NCBI GenBank assembly: GCA_027886865.1
Contig: JAPCJR010000009.1
Span: forward strand, 10,000 to 70,609
Length of the DNA stretch: 60,610 nt
Direction: 5' to 3'
DNA from: Nitrososphaerota archaeon
GTDB lineage: Archaea > Thermoproteota > Nitrososphaeria > Nitrososphaerales > UBA183
This document shows, piece by piece, positions 33,937 through 42,004 of the stretch. The notes under the pieces were generated by a model. That model was given only the letters and a program-made list of their open reading frames with translations, did not search any database and was not told the origin of the DNA. How positions within the stretch are numbered: the stretch's first letter is position 1; each line of letters starts with the position of its first letter. A program made the translations under genes and the position numbers.

Positions 33937-34965
33937 TCACTGCGTGAGCGTGATCTTCATGCTCTGCCCACGTTGGACGGCGGACTGGAACGCTGATTCG
34001 GCGTCCCATATCGAGAACCTGTTGGTGATCAGCATCTCGGCCCTCAGAATGCCGCGCGACAGGAGGCCGATCACGTGAGGGAAGGTGTCGTGCCCGGAGT
34101 GGCCGAGGCTCCCCACGAGTGATACCCCCCGCCGGATGAACGTGATACCCTCGATCGTCGAGGGCTTCTCCAGCATTCCAATCAGCACGCCGCGCCCCCT
34201 GAAGCGGAGCGAGTCGATCACGAGGGGCACCACCTTCTCGTTCGCGGTGCACTCGACGGCCATGTTCGCCCCGTATCCTCCGGTCAAGCCCTTCACGGTC
34301 TGTGCCGGGTCCGCCTCCAGCGGGTCGTACACGTGGTCGGCTCCAGCATCCTTAGCCATCTTCCTCCTCCATTCGTTGACCTCGAAGACGCAGACCTCGG
34401 CGCCCGCGGACTTCGCCAGCATCGCCGACAGCAGCCCGATGGGGCCGGCTCCGAAGACCGCCACGAAGTCGCCCGGGTCTATGCCGCCTCCCTGCACGAA
34501 TAACGCGTTGTACGAGACGGACGCGGGCTCGACGAGCGACCCGGCCTCGAACGACACCGAGCTGGGCAGCACGTGGACGTACTTCTCGTCCACCGTGACA
34601 CCCTCCGCGAGGGCTCCGGGGACCGTGAACCCCAACTCCTCCAGATTCTCGCAGAAGTTCGGGAACCCCGCCTTGCACGGTCTGCAGCGACCGCACCACT
34701 GTATCTCCTCGGCCGTGACCCGGTCGCCGACTCGGACATGTCTGACGTCATCGCCCGCCGCTACTACCTCGCCGGAGAACTCGTGCCCCATGACGACGGG
34801 GAGCTTCCAAAGTCCCGTGTAGACACCCCGGTACATGTCGATGTCAGAGCCGCAGATCCCCACAGCCCTCGGCCGGATGAGCAGCTCGGTAGGCGCGAGC
34901 TTGGCTTCTGGAAGGTTCTCTATCCCGAGCTCTGCGCTCCCGGTTAGTACCACCGCTCTGGGCAA
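33937..34965 (-). CDS. Zinc-dependent medium-chain dehydrogenase (threonine/sorbitol dehydrogenase-like)
   Basis: A 342-residue MDR protein, paralogous to the preceding dehydrogenase. It has C38 (GICGSDIDMY), H61/E62 (GHEFSG), structural zinc cysteines C91, C94, C97 and C105, and the cofactor motif VFGAGPIGLLSAM. The GSDIDMYRG pattern is common in polyol, glucose or L-threonine dehydrogenases. TTG start at 34965. It is separated from the next gene by 130 bases, so is perhaps its own transcript. Two adjacent but clearly different MDR enzymes suggest successive oxidations of one substrate class or two substrates (inference). Confidence 0.92.
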   Translation of the reverse strand: MPRAVVLTGSAELGIENLPEAKLAPTELLIRPRAVGICGSDIDMYRGVYTGLWKLPVVMGHEFSGEVVAAGDDVRHVRVGDRVTAEEIQWCGRCRPCKAGFPNFCENLEELGFTVPGALAEGVTVDEKYVHVLPSSVSFEAGSLVEPASVSYNALFVQGGGIDPGDFVAVFGAGPIGLLSAMLAKSAGAEVCVFEVNEWRRKMAKDAGADHVYDPLEADPAQTVKGLTGGYGANMAVECTANEKVVPLVIDSLRFRGRGVLIGMLEKPSTIEGITFIRRGVSLVGSLGHSGHDTFPHVIGLLSRGILRAEMLITNRFSIWDAESAFQSAVQRGQSMKITLTQ

Positions 34966-35019
34966 TGCGCCCGAGACGCGGCGCGCAGGTCTAAAATGAT
35001 TGCGACGGGTCCGGGCTAA

Positions 35020-35814
35020 CTAGGGCGCGAAGGCCTTTGCGAGTGACAGCTGGCTGCTGTCATGCGAGAACACCCACTTCGCGTCCTTGATCTTGAGGAG
35101 CTTCTTCATCGACTCGATGTTCATCTCGCGGTCGTAGCTGGTCATTGCCACCCTCTTGACCAGATTCTCTTTGAGCGGCGCGACATCCCCTGAATATACC
35201 AGCTTTCTCCCGCCACCCAGCGAAACGACAACCGACTGATGCCCCGTCGTGTGGCCCGGGGTGGGGATCAGGCGAACGTCCTCCGTAAGCTGATACTCTC
35301 CCCTCGTCTCGTTGACGCTCTTCACCTTGTCGAAGTTCTCCATGATGTAGGCCGTCTGGTTCGGGTCGTCGTCGACGACCTTCTCGATAAAGTCGAACTC
35401 GCTCTTGGCGATGTAGAAATGAGCGTTCTTGAACAGGTTGTTGCCTCCGCAGTGGGCGTTGTGGAGGTGCGTGTTGACGACGGCCGTGATCTCAGCGGGC
35501 TTGACCCCGACCTTCGCGAGCTGACGCTCGATCCCCTGAGACCTGCTCCTCTTTATCGTCTGGACGCGACGGATGGCGTCGAACTTCGGACCTTCGGGGA
35601 CGGTGCCGATCCCGGTGTCCACAAGTATCTTCTCGTTGCCGCTCTGGACCAAGAGGCTCTTCGCAGCGCCTCCATACATGAGAGACCGGCCCTCGGGCAA
35701 GAAGACGCGTCTGTCCACGACGAAGATGCCGTCGATGAGGAGGTCGACCTTGACCGAGCCCGTGTCGCCGTCCCGGGTCTCGTTCTCCGGATTAGCCCGT
35801 GACGTAGGCGACAC
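35020..35814 (-). CDS. Metallo-beta-lactamase fold protein, AHL-lactonase-like, altered metal motif
   Basis: A 264-residue MBL-fold protein with the layout of N-acyl-homoserine lactonase relatives: KSLLVQSGNEKILVDTGIG, then NTHLHNAHCGGNN, then PTPGHTTGHQSVVVSL and YSGDVAP. The usual motif is H-x-H-x-D-H, but here the aspartate position is alanine (H116, H118, A120, H121). In this family that Asp binds the second metal, so the site may hold one metal or be altered. The only reasonable start is the GTG at 35814, which overlaps the end of the M24 gene by 23 bases; the two are translationally coupled. Confidence 0.85.
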   Translation of the reverse strand: MSPTSRANPENETRDGDTGSVKVDLLIDGIFVVDRRVFLPEGRSLMYGGAAKSLLVQSGNEKILVDTGIGTVPEGPKFDAIRRVQTIKRSRSQGIERQLAKVGVKPAEITAVVNTHLHNAHCGGNNLFKNAHFYIAKSEFDFIEKVVDDDPNQTAYIMENFDKVKSVNETRGEYQLTEDVRLIPTPGHTTGHQSVVVSLGGGRKLVYSGDVAPLKENLVKRVAMTSYDREMNIESMKKLLKIKDAKWVFSHDSSQLSLAKAFAP

Positions 35815-37027
35815 CCTCCCTCTTCGGGTTGAGACCGATGGCCTTCTTCTTCCCTATCTGGAAGCTCATCTCCACCTGGTAGGCACCCTTCCCCACGACA
35901 TCCATGGGAGTCTCGATGTTGATCACCATCCCTTCTTCGAGCGGTATGTCCACACCGATGTCCACGATGTCGTCGGCGATGCTCTTGTACTTGGTGAAGT
36001 TGATCACAGGATGCTCCCGGGTCTGCAGGCCTACCGCGTGGCCCTGGTAGTTGACGCCTCGGAGCCCGGCCTTTTTGTAGGACTTGCCGAACGCCTTCAA
36101 CAAGATGGAGGGCTTCGTCCCCGGCGACAGCAGGTCGATGTGCGATTGGAATATCTCCCACAGCGTGTGGTGCATCTTCTCCGCCTCCTTGTTCCCCTCG
36201 ATTACCATGGTCCAGCCGGTGTCCGAATAGTACTGCTTGTAGATCACGCCGCAGTCTATCATCTGGAACTCTCCGTCGCTGAACTTGTAATGGGGGGAAC
36301 TCGAGATTCCCATCCCCTTGGCCGTGTAGATGTAGTGGTCAGGGACGGCGCCGTGGCTCGCAACCTCCGAGAGATATGTCTGGTACAGTTCCCCTGCCGT
36401 CGCTCCTGCGCGGGCCGCCCCGAAGCTCTTCCAGAGACCCTTCTCGGTGATCTCGGCCGCCTTTTTCATCCTCGCGAGCTCCTCGGGGGTCTTGATCATT
36501 CTGATCAGTCTGAGGAACTCTGTCGCGTCCAGCCATTCGACCTTCTTCAGGTTCTTTTCAGCGTGCTTCTTCGAAGCTTTCGAAAGATTTGAGAATTCTA
36601 TCCCTATCCTTCCCTTCTTGACTCCCAGCTCCTCCAACGCTCCGACGAGGGCCTCCTGCGGGGTCGGCTTGGCCGAGGCTATCGCGTCCCTCTGGATCGT
36701 GAAGGCGCGGTCCTCCCCCGCTTTCCTGCCCGGGACCTTCGCTCCCTGGCCTCCGTACGTGCGAAGCTCGATTCCCGATAGCTCGTTTGCGAACTGGGCG
36801 CTGCCGGTGCCGGCTATGAGGACGGGGGCCTTGTCTTGGGCCACCACGGCGTACGCCTGCATGAGCGAGTTCGAAGCACCCGGGGTCCCCATGTTCTCTC
36901 GGAAGTCCCTATACTGCCAGCAATCAAAATCTGTGAAGTACGCGACGTTGAAAGTCGTGGTGGCGACCACGGCTTCGAGGTCGTATTCCTTGAGATACTC
37001 ATTAGTGCGCTCCTTGTTGTAGAGCAT
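35792..37027 (-). CDS. M24 family metallopeptidase-like protein (Xaa-Pro dipeptidase/creatinase type)
   Basis: A 411-residue pita-bread enzyme. The N-terminal creatinase domain covers about residues 1-170. The catalytic domain keeps all five expected metal ligands: D258 (MIDCGVIY), D269 (YYSDTGWT), H330 (QGHAVGL), E372 (NIETPMD) and E386 (VEMSF). Intact ligands favour a metal-dependent aminopeptidase/prolidase over creatinase, which lacks some of them. It would release an amino acid before proline or act on a related amide in the cytoplasm. ATG start with a TATA box at 37051-37061 (29 bases away). First gene of the pair with the MBL protein. Confidence 0.9.
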   Translation of the reverse strand: MLYNKERTNEYLKEYDLEAVVATTTFNVAYFTDFDCWQYRDFRENMGTPGASNSLMQAYAVVAQDKAPVLIAGTGSAQFANELSGIELRTYGGQGAKVPGRKAGEDRAFTIQRDAIASAKPTPQEALVGALEELGVKKGRIGIEFSNLSKASKKHAEKNLKKVEWLDATEFLRLIRMIKTPEELARMKKAAEITEKGLWKSFGAARAGATAGELYQTYLSEVASHGAVPDHYIYTAKGMGISSSPHYKFSDGEFQMIDCGVIYKQYYSDTGWTMVIEGNKEAEKMHHTLWEIFQSHIDLLSPGTKPSILLKAFGKSYKKAGLRGVNYQGHAVGLQTREHPVINFTKYKSIADDIVDIGVDIPLEEGMVINIETPMDVVGKGAYQVEMSFQIGKKKAIGLNPKREGVAYVTG

Positions 37028-37050
37028 GAAGAGTCCACGTTCGCTCCACC

Positions 37051-37061
37051 GGATATAAAGC
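37051..37061 (-). promoter_or_regulatory. TATA box of the M24-MBL operon
   Basis: GCTTTATATCC on the complement, about 29 bases before the ATG at 37027. The rest of the 143-base gap up to 37171 shows no gene. Confidence 0.6.
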
Positions 37062-37170
37062 TACAGTCGGGACCGAGCCCGCCTGCCGCCGCGCGATGGT
37101 AATGCTATTTCCCCCTCGCCATCCGTCGGAGGGAGATGAAGCCGGGCCGGCCTTCTTTATTTCTGGCCGA

Positions 37171-38385
37171 CTATCCTACGACCAGCGCACCGAACGCTTC
37201 GAGGTCGAGTCCGATGGTCGGAGGAGACCCCCAGGCCCGTATCGCTGCCTCTGGCTGGTTCGAGCCGAAACCGGTGGCGATGAGCACGACCGACTCGTCA
37301 GCCCCGACCTTGCCATCCTGGACGAGCTTCCGCAGGGCTGCATGCGGAGATGCGGCCGCAGGCTCCACGAACAGTCCCTCTCGTGCCGACATCGCCTTCA
37401 TCGATTCGAGCAACTCATCATCGGTGACTCCGACCGCGAGCCCGCCCGACTCGCGTATCGCGACCAGCGCCTGGTCCCCATCGGGGGCCCAGCTGTCCTT
37501 GATGCTGTGGGCTATGGTGTGCGGGTTGAGGATGGTAGGCAGGTCCGCGGGGGCAAGGCCCCTCTCGAATGCCTCCACCACGGGCGCGCAATCGCTCCCC
37601 TGGACGCCCACCAGCTTGGGATATTGGTCTATCAGACCCAAGAGCTTCAGCTCCCGGAGCCCCTTGAAGAGCCCCGCCATGTTGCCGCCTCCGCCGATCG
37701 GGACGAAGATCCAGTCGGGCAGCTTCCCGCCCATCTGCTCATAGAGTTCGAAGATGCAGGTCTTCGAACCCTCCTTCACGTAGGGGTTGTACCGCGAAGC
37801 GGCCGTCATGTTGGTCATGTCGTATTTCTTCGAGACCGAGCCGACGAACGCCATGAGTTCCTTGGTGGGCGCCGTCGTCTTGAACACGTGCGCTCCGTAT
37901 GAGAGCAGCTTCGCGAGTTTGGAGTCGGAGATGCCGTCGATGGTGAAGATGTATGCGGCTATCCCGGCCCTCGCCGCGTACGCGGCGACCGAAGAGCCCG
38001 CGTTCCCGGCGGTCATGTTGGCGACCCTCTTCGCCCCAAACTCCGCGGCCTTGCTGACGGCGACGCTCGACTTTCGGTCCTTAAACGAAAGCGTGGGGTT
38101 CCGGCTCTCGTCCTTCACGAGCAGCTTCCGCATCCCCAGAGTTTCGGCGAGCCTATCCGCATGGACTAGCGGCGTCCCGCCTTCCCCGAGAGAGATCGTG
38201 GGGGTCTTTTCGTTTATTGGGAGCAGCGGAGCGTATCGCCATACACCGGTTCGCGACCCGTCTGTCGGCAGTCCGGCGTTGCCGGTCCTGAGCTTCTCGT
38301 AGTCGTACACTGCTTCCAGCGGACCTCCGCAGTTGTCACAGACGAGGCTCTTGGAGTCGGAACTGTACTCGCACGCATGCGGCAT
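37171..38385 (-). CDS. thrC: Threonine synthase
   Basis: A 404-residue PLP enzyme of fold type II converting O-phosphohomoserine to threonine. It starts with a short zinc-ribbon-like segment (C5, C16, C19), then SLGEGGTPLVHADRL, the PLP lysine in PTLSFKDR (K102), ANMTAGNAGSSVAAYAARAG (the phosphate-binding region), VPIGGGGNMAGLFKG and a C-terminal EPAAASPHAAL. Only three of the four usual ribbon cysteines are visible. Length and order fit archaeal threonine synthase. The frame is open 83 codons farther upstream, but that extension is unlike any protein and runs into the upstream gene, so the ATG at 38385 is used. Confidence 0.92.
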   Translation of the reverse strand: MPHACEYSSDSKSLVCDNCGGPLEAVYDYEKLRTGNAGLPTDGSRTGVWRYAPLLPINEKTPTISLGEGGTPLVHADRLAETLGMRKLLVKDESRNPTLSFKDRKSSVAVSKAAEFGAKRVANMTAGNAGSSVAAYAARAGIAAYIFTIDGISDSKLAKLLSYGAHVFKTTAPTKELMAFVGSVSKKYDMTNMTAASRYNPYVKEGSKTCIFELYEQMGGKLPDWIFVPIGGGGNMAGLFKGLRELKLLGLIDQYPKLVGVQGSDCAPVVEAFERGLAPADLPTILNPHTIAHSIKDSWAPDGDQALVAIRESGGLAVGVTDDELLESMKAMSAREGLFVEPAAASPHAALRKLVQDGKVGADESVVLIATGFGSNQPEAAIRAWGSPPTIGLDLEAFGALVVG

Positions 38386-38456
38386 GCACCGTAATATGAA
38401 AGACGAGGTCAATGAGTCGACCGGAGGTGAGCGTCCCAGTATTGATAGTCTTTGCG

Positions 38457-39557
38457 CTATCTGACCTTGTCTAGGATCCGCGCCATCGCCGCGAGGGTGG
38501 TCCGTACCTTTTCCGGTCTGGCCGAGCTGCCCATGTGCCCTACCCTGATGACCTTGCTTCTGAGAGGCCCGAGGCCGCCCGCTATCATGATGTTGTAGTC
38601 GGACACGAGTCGTTTCCGCAGCTCCCCTTCCCATTTGGGGTCGACCCTCCCAACGCTGACGGTGTTGGAGTAGTACCTCGGGTCGGTGAACACCTCGATT
38701 CCTAGCCCATCCATACCTTCCCTCATCTCCTTCGCTACTTCGGCGTGCCTCCTGTACCTATTTTCGAGGCCTTCCTCGAGCGCCATGGACACGGCCTTCC
38801 GCAGCGCCACGATGACCGAGGTCGGCATCGAGGTCGGGTGCGGATGCCCCCACGAGGCATCGACGTCGATCGCCTCGCGCCAGACGTTCAGGTCGAGGAA
38901 CGTGCTATGGACATCTCCCTTCCTCTTCGCCACCTCGTCCCAGACCGCCTGTGAGATCGCGACCGGCTCCGCCCCGTTGACGCCTCCGAGGGCCTTGCTC
39001 GCGTATCCGATGGCGTAGTCCACCTGCCATTCGTCCGCCCGCAGGTCGGTCCCGCCTATAGCAGAGATCGCGTCGAGCACCGTGAACATCCCCTTGCCCT
39101 TGCAGTATCGGAATATCTCAGCAGGGTTGACCGCCGCGCCGGTAGAGGTCTCGTTCTGCACGATGAAGATCGCTTTCCCGGCGGGATCCTTCATCCCATC
39201 GACGGTTGCCTTGACCTGCGCGAGGGTGAATCCGTCACCAAGCTCTGACCGTACTGCGACGGGCTTCCCGCCAATCGCTTTGATTGCATCGATTATGGTC
39301 TCAGAGAAGACCCCGTTGACGCAGACGACCGCTTCCTCGCCCCTTGCGACCAGGTTCACGGCCGCCATCTCCACCGCCAGCTGGCCAGGGATGGGAACAA
39401 TCAGCACCTCGTTCTTCGTCTTGAAGACCTTCTGCATCATGTTCAGCGTCTCCGTGTAGACGGACATCCACTTGTCGCCGTAGTGAGGGAGTATCGGGAG
39501 AGAGAGCTCCGCCAGCACTTCTGGCTCCGGTTCCGACGGTCCAGGGATCATGAGCAA
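38457..39557 (-). CDS. Class V aminotransferase (alanine-glyoxylate / serine-glyoxylate type)
   Basis: A 366-residue PLP aminotransferase. It begins with the family-typical MIPGPSEPEPEVLA, followed by GYASKALGG with the Schiff-base lysine (K188), LDAISAIGGTDL with the cofactor Asp (D162), and a C-terminal small domain ending with RVGHMGSSARPEKVRTTL (substrate carboxylate Arg). Members convert glyoxylate and alanine or serine, or act on ureidoglycine or phosphonates. The TTG at 39557 or ATG at 39551 can be the start. A TATA-like stretch lies at 39591-39600. 71 bases separate it from thrC downstream on the same strand. Confidence 0.9.
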   Translation of the reverse strand: MLMIPGPSEPEPEVLAELSLPILPHYGDKWMSVYTETLNMMQKVFKTKNEVLIVPIPGQLAVEMAAVNLVARGEEAVVCVNGVFSETIIDAIKAIGGKPVAVRSELGDGFTLAQVKATVDGMKDPAGKAIFIVQNETSTGAAVNPAEIFRYCKGKGMFTVLDAISAIGGTDLRADEWQVDYAIGYASKALGGVNGAEPVAISQAVWDEVAKRKGDVHSTFLDLNVWREAIDVDASWGHPHPTSMPTSVIVALRKAVSMALEEGLENRYRRHAEVAKEMREGMDGLGIEVFTDPRYYSNTVSVGRVDPKWEGELRKRLVSDYNIMIAGGLGPLRSKVIRVGHMGSSARPEKVRTTLAAMARILDKVR

Positions 39558-39576
39558 TTTCCAGTACCTGTGTCGC

Positions 39577-39600
39577 GCTCGAGGCTCGAGGATATTTTAA
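39577..39600. promoter_or_regulatory. AT-rich promoter element with paired CTCGAG copies
   Basis: GATATTTTAA at 39591-39600 lies between two divergent genes. CTCGAG occurs twice just beside it, at 39578-39583 and 39585-39590. The element may serve the aminotransferase leftwards and the small membrane protein rightwards (about 25 bases before the GTG at 39620). Confidence 0.45.
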
Positions 39601-39619
39601 GGTGCGCGAAGCGAAAGGT

Positions 39620-39868
39620 GTGACTTCTCAGGGAACCCTTGCGCTCGATATCTCGGAGCGTCTTAACACTAAAAAGAAAGGGCGTCCCCCGCGCCCACCG
39701 TTGTCCGGTGACGATGGGAAAGGAGGCGCGGAGGACAGCGGGGGGAAGCTGGGGCTGAGGGACTACCTGGCTATCTTTGTCGCCGTGCTTCAGACGGTGG
39801 CGTTGCCGCTTGTGATCCTCATCATCATACTCTTCGTGTTCCTCGCTTACTCTTCGATCGTCAAGTGA
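39620..39868 (+). CDS. Small single-span membrane protein, function unknown
   Basis: An 82-residue protein. The first 50 residues are polar and rich in Lys, Arg, Pro, Gly and Asp (disordered-looking), and residues about 52-78 form one strongly hydrophobic helix (LAIFVAVLQTVALPLVILIIILF) ending in a short tail. Not recognised. The GTG at 39620 fits the TATA distance; a GTG at 39602 is also in frame. Its stop overlaps the end of the convergent oppF gene by 8 bases. It could be a tail-anchored small protein; coding status rests on the clean membrane helix and promoter, not on homology. Confidence 0.55.
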   Translation: MTSQGTLALDISERLNTKKKGRPPRPPLSGDDGKGGAEDSGGKLGLRDYLAIFVAVLQTVALPLVILIIILFVFLAYSSIVK

Positions 39869-40886
39869 CGGAGACTTCGACCTGCTTTCTGGTGGCGAAG
39901 TTGATGTCGTACAGGCACTCCACAAAGTGGCCCGGCTCTATCTCGACGAACGGCGGCGCGGTCTGTACGCACTTCTCGGTCCCGTAGGCGCACCTTGACT
40001 TGAACCTGCATCCCGGCGGGATGTTGACTGGGCTGGGCACGTCTCCCTCGAGGACGGCCAGGTCGGTCCTCTTGCCGGGGTCGGGGAGCGGGACGGAGGC
40101 GAGAAGGGCCTTGGTGTAGGGATGCTTTGGATTCTGGAAGAGCAGCTCCGTGGGGGCCAGTTCGACCACTCTGCCGAGGTACATCACCGCAGTCCTGTGG
40201 CACATCTGTCGCACCACCGCGAGGTTGTGCGAGACGAACATGTACGTCAGCTCGAGTTCGGTCTGCAGCTTCTTGAGAAGGTTGAGAATCTGCGCCTGGA
40301 CTGAGACGTCGAGCGAAGAAGTGGGTTCGTCGAGCACGAGGAAGTCCGGCTTCACGGCCAGCGCTCGCGCGACGGCTATCCTCTGCCTCTGGCCGCCGGA
40401 GAATTCGTGCGGGAAGCGCGAGAGGTGGTCTGGGTTGAGCCCTACTATCTCGATGAGCTTCTCCACCGTGCGCTTCTTGTCGTCGCCGGAACCCCCCATG
40501 CCGTGTATGGTCATGGGCTCGACTAGCGCCGACCTGACGCTCTGTCTGGGGTCCAGGGAGGCGTAGGGGTCCTGGAAGACCATCTGCATCCGCCTCCTGA
40601 ACGGCTTCAGCTTCCCGGCCTTCAGCTTCGATATGTCGGTCCCGTCGAAGATTATCTTGCCGCGCGTCGGCTCGAGAAGGCGCATCACTGTCCTGCTCAG
40701 GGTGGTCTTGCCGCAGCCCGATTCGCCCACGACCCCCAGGGTCTCCCCACGCTTCACCCCGACGGTGACGCCGTCGACCGCCCTGACGTTGGCGACGGTG
40801 CGCCCGAGTAGGCCGCCCCGTATCGGGAACCACTTGAACAAGTCCTCAGTCCTCAGGAGATATTCATCGTCTTGCAAATCGCTCAT
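39861..40886 (-). CDS. oppF: Peptide ABC importer ATPase, OppF type (second system)
   Basis: A 341-residue ATPase. It has Walker A GESGCGKTT, signature FSGGQRQRIAVARALAV, Walker B FLVLDEPTSSLD, and the C-terminal importer extension with Cys residues (GCRFKSRCAYGTEKC). The ATG at 40886 overlaps the oppD stop as ATGA and is chosen over an upstream start at 40904 that would overlap more. Last gene of the second importer operon. Confidence 0.93.
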   Translation of the reverse strand: MSDLQDDEYLLRTEDLFKWFPIRGGLLGRTVANVRAVDGVTVGVKRGETLGVVGESGCGKTTLSRTVMRLLEPTRGKIIFDGTDISKLKAGKLKPFRRRMQMVFQDPYASLDPRQSVRSALVEPMTIHGMGGSGDDKKRTVEKLIEIVGLNPDHLSRFPHEFSGGQRQRIAVARALAVKPDFLVLDEPTSSLDVSVQAQILNLLKKLQTELELTYMFVSHNLAVVRQMCHRTAVMYLGRVVELAPTELLFQNPKHPYTKALLASVPLPDPGKRTDLAVLEGDVPSPVNIPPGCRFKSRCAYGTEKCVQTAPPFVEIEPGHFVECLYDINFATRKQVEVSVT

Positions 40887-42004
40887 CCTCCATAGAGGAA
40901 ACATTCGACAAAATGGCCGGGGGTGAACTCTACAAGAGTCGGCTTCTCAACGGAGCACCTGTCGAAAGCCTTCGGGCACCGCGGGTGGAAGCGGCAGCCA
41001 GTGGGGGGAGACATTAGGTTCGGGACCGACCCCTTTATCGACGCTAGCTCGAGCCGGGAAGAGTCCGGCCTCGGGATGGAGGCTAGAAGTCCCTGCGTGT
41101 AGGGGTGCAGCGGGTTCCTGAAGAGCTCGTTTACCTCGGCTAGCTCCACTATGTTCCCGGCGTACATGACTGCGACCCGGTCACAGACCTCTGCCACGAC
41201 GGCGAGGTCGTGAGTGATCAGTATCACGGAGGTATCTATCTCGCTCTTGAGGACCAACAGGAGCTTCAGTATCTGCGCCTGGACGGTGACGTCGAGGGCC
41301 GTGGTCACCTCGTCAGCCAGGATCAGCTTGGGCCTGCGTGCCAGGGCCATCGCTATCATGACGCGCTGTTTCATCCCTCCCGAGAGCTCGAAGGGATAAC
41401 TCTGGAAGATCCTTTCGGGCTCAGGGAGGCGCACCTGGCGAAGGATATTGATGGCGTGGGCTTTGACGATCTGCTTGAACTCGCGTCCGCTCAGCCGGGA
41501 ATCCTTCGGCAGGGAAGTGAGCTGGTCTCGCTCCTTCCGGAGCTCGGAGGTCAGCTTGCCTTCACCGTCCAGCCGCTTGAGCTCTTCGAGCCGACTGTCG
41601 ATGAGCTCTTGAGTGAAGAGCGCCGGTTCGCTCGTCATTATCTCCGTTATCTGGGACCCCACCGTCAGGACAGGATTCAGGTAGGTCGTCGGATCTTGGA
41701 AGACCATCGCGATGTCCTTGAGCCTCGCCACCCTCAGGTCTTCCTTGCTGAGCTTGAGCAGGTCAGACCCCGAGAGGATCACCTCGCCGCTAAGGACCTC
41801 GGCGTTCTGTGGGAGCAGCCCTTCTATCGACAGGGCGGTCACCGACTTGCCGCTCCCGGACTCGCCCACGAGCCCGAGCACCTCTCCCCTCTTGACGGAG
41901 AACTCCACCCCGTCGAGCGCCTTGACGTCGCCGGCGTAGGTGTGGAAGTTGACCCTCAGGTTCTTGACCGTCAGCACGTCTTGAGCGCTATTCTGCAATC
42001 GCAA
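40883..42004 (-). CDS. oppD: Peptide ABC importer ATPase, OppD type (second system)
   Basis: A 373-residue ATPase, longer than usual by about 40 residues. It has Walker A GESGSGKSV, a charged insertion between Walker A and the signature (around residues 130-170, ELIDSRLEELKRLDGEGK and following), signature LSGGMKQRVMIAMALA, Walker B LILADEVTTALD and the Cys-bearing C-terminal tail. The insertion resembles one seen in other archaeal OppD proteins and is not disruptive. TTG start directly after the oppC stop. Confidence 0.92.
   Translation of the reverse strand: MRLQNSAQDVLTVKNLRVNFHTYAGDVKALDGVEFSVKRGEVLGLVGESGSGKSVTALSIEGLLPQNAEVLSGEVILSGSDLLKLSKEDLRVARLKDIAMVFQDPTTYLNPVLTVGSQITEIMTSEPALFTQELIDSRLEELKRLDGEGKLTSELRKERDQLTSLPKDSRLSGREFKQIVKAHAINILRQVRLPEPERIFQSYPFELSGGMKQRVMIAMALARRPKLILADEVTTALDVTVQAQILKLLLVLKSEIDTSVILITHDLAVVAEVCDRVAVMYAGNIVELAEVNELFRNPLHPYTQGLLASIPRPDSSRLELASIKGSVPNLMSPPTGCRFHPRCPKAFDRCSVEKPTLVEFTPGHFVECFLYGG

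Noticed and set aside
35573..36592. 339-residue plus-strand ORF across the M24 gene
   Set aside because: No recognisable domain; the M24 gene on the complement has all five metal ligands.
38386..38634. 83-residue N-terminal extension of threonine synthase
   Set aside because: It has no protein-like pattern and runs into the end of the upstream aminotransferase gene. The ATG at 38385 gives the family start.
39847..40833. 328-residue minus-strand ORF overlapping oppF in another frame
   Set aside because: Arg/Gly/Ala-rich shadow of oppF; the oppF frame has Walker and signature motifs.
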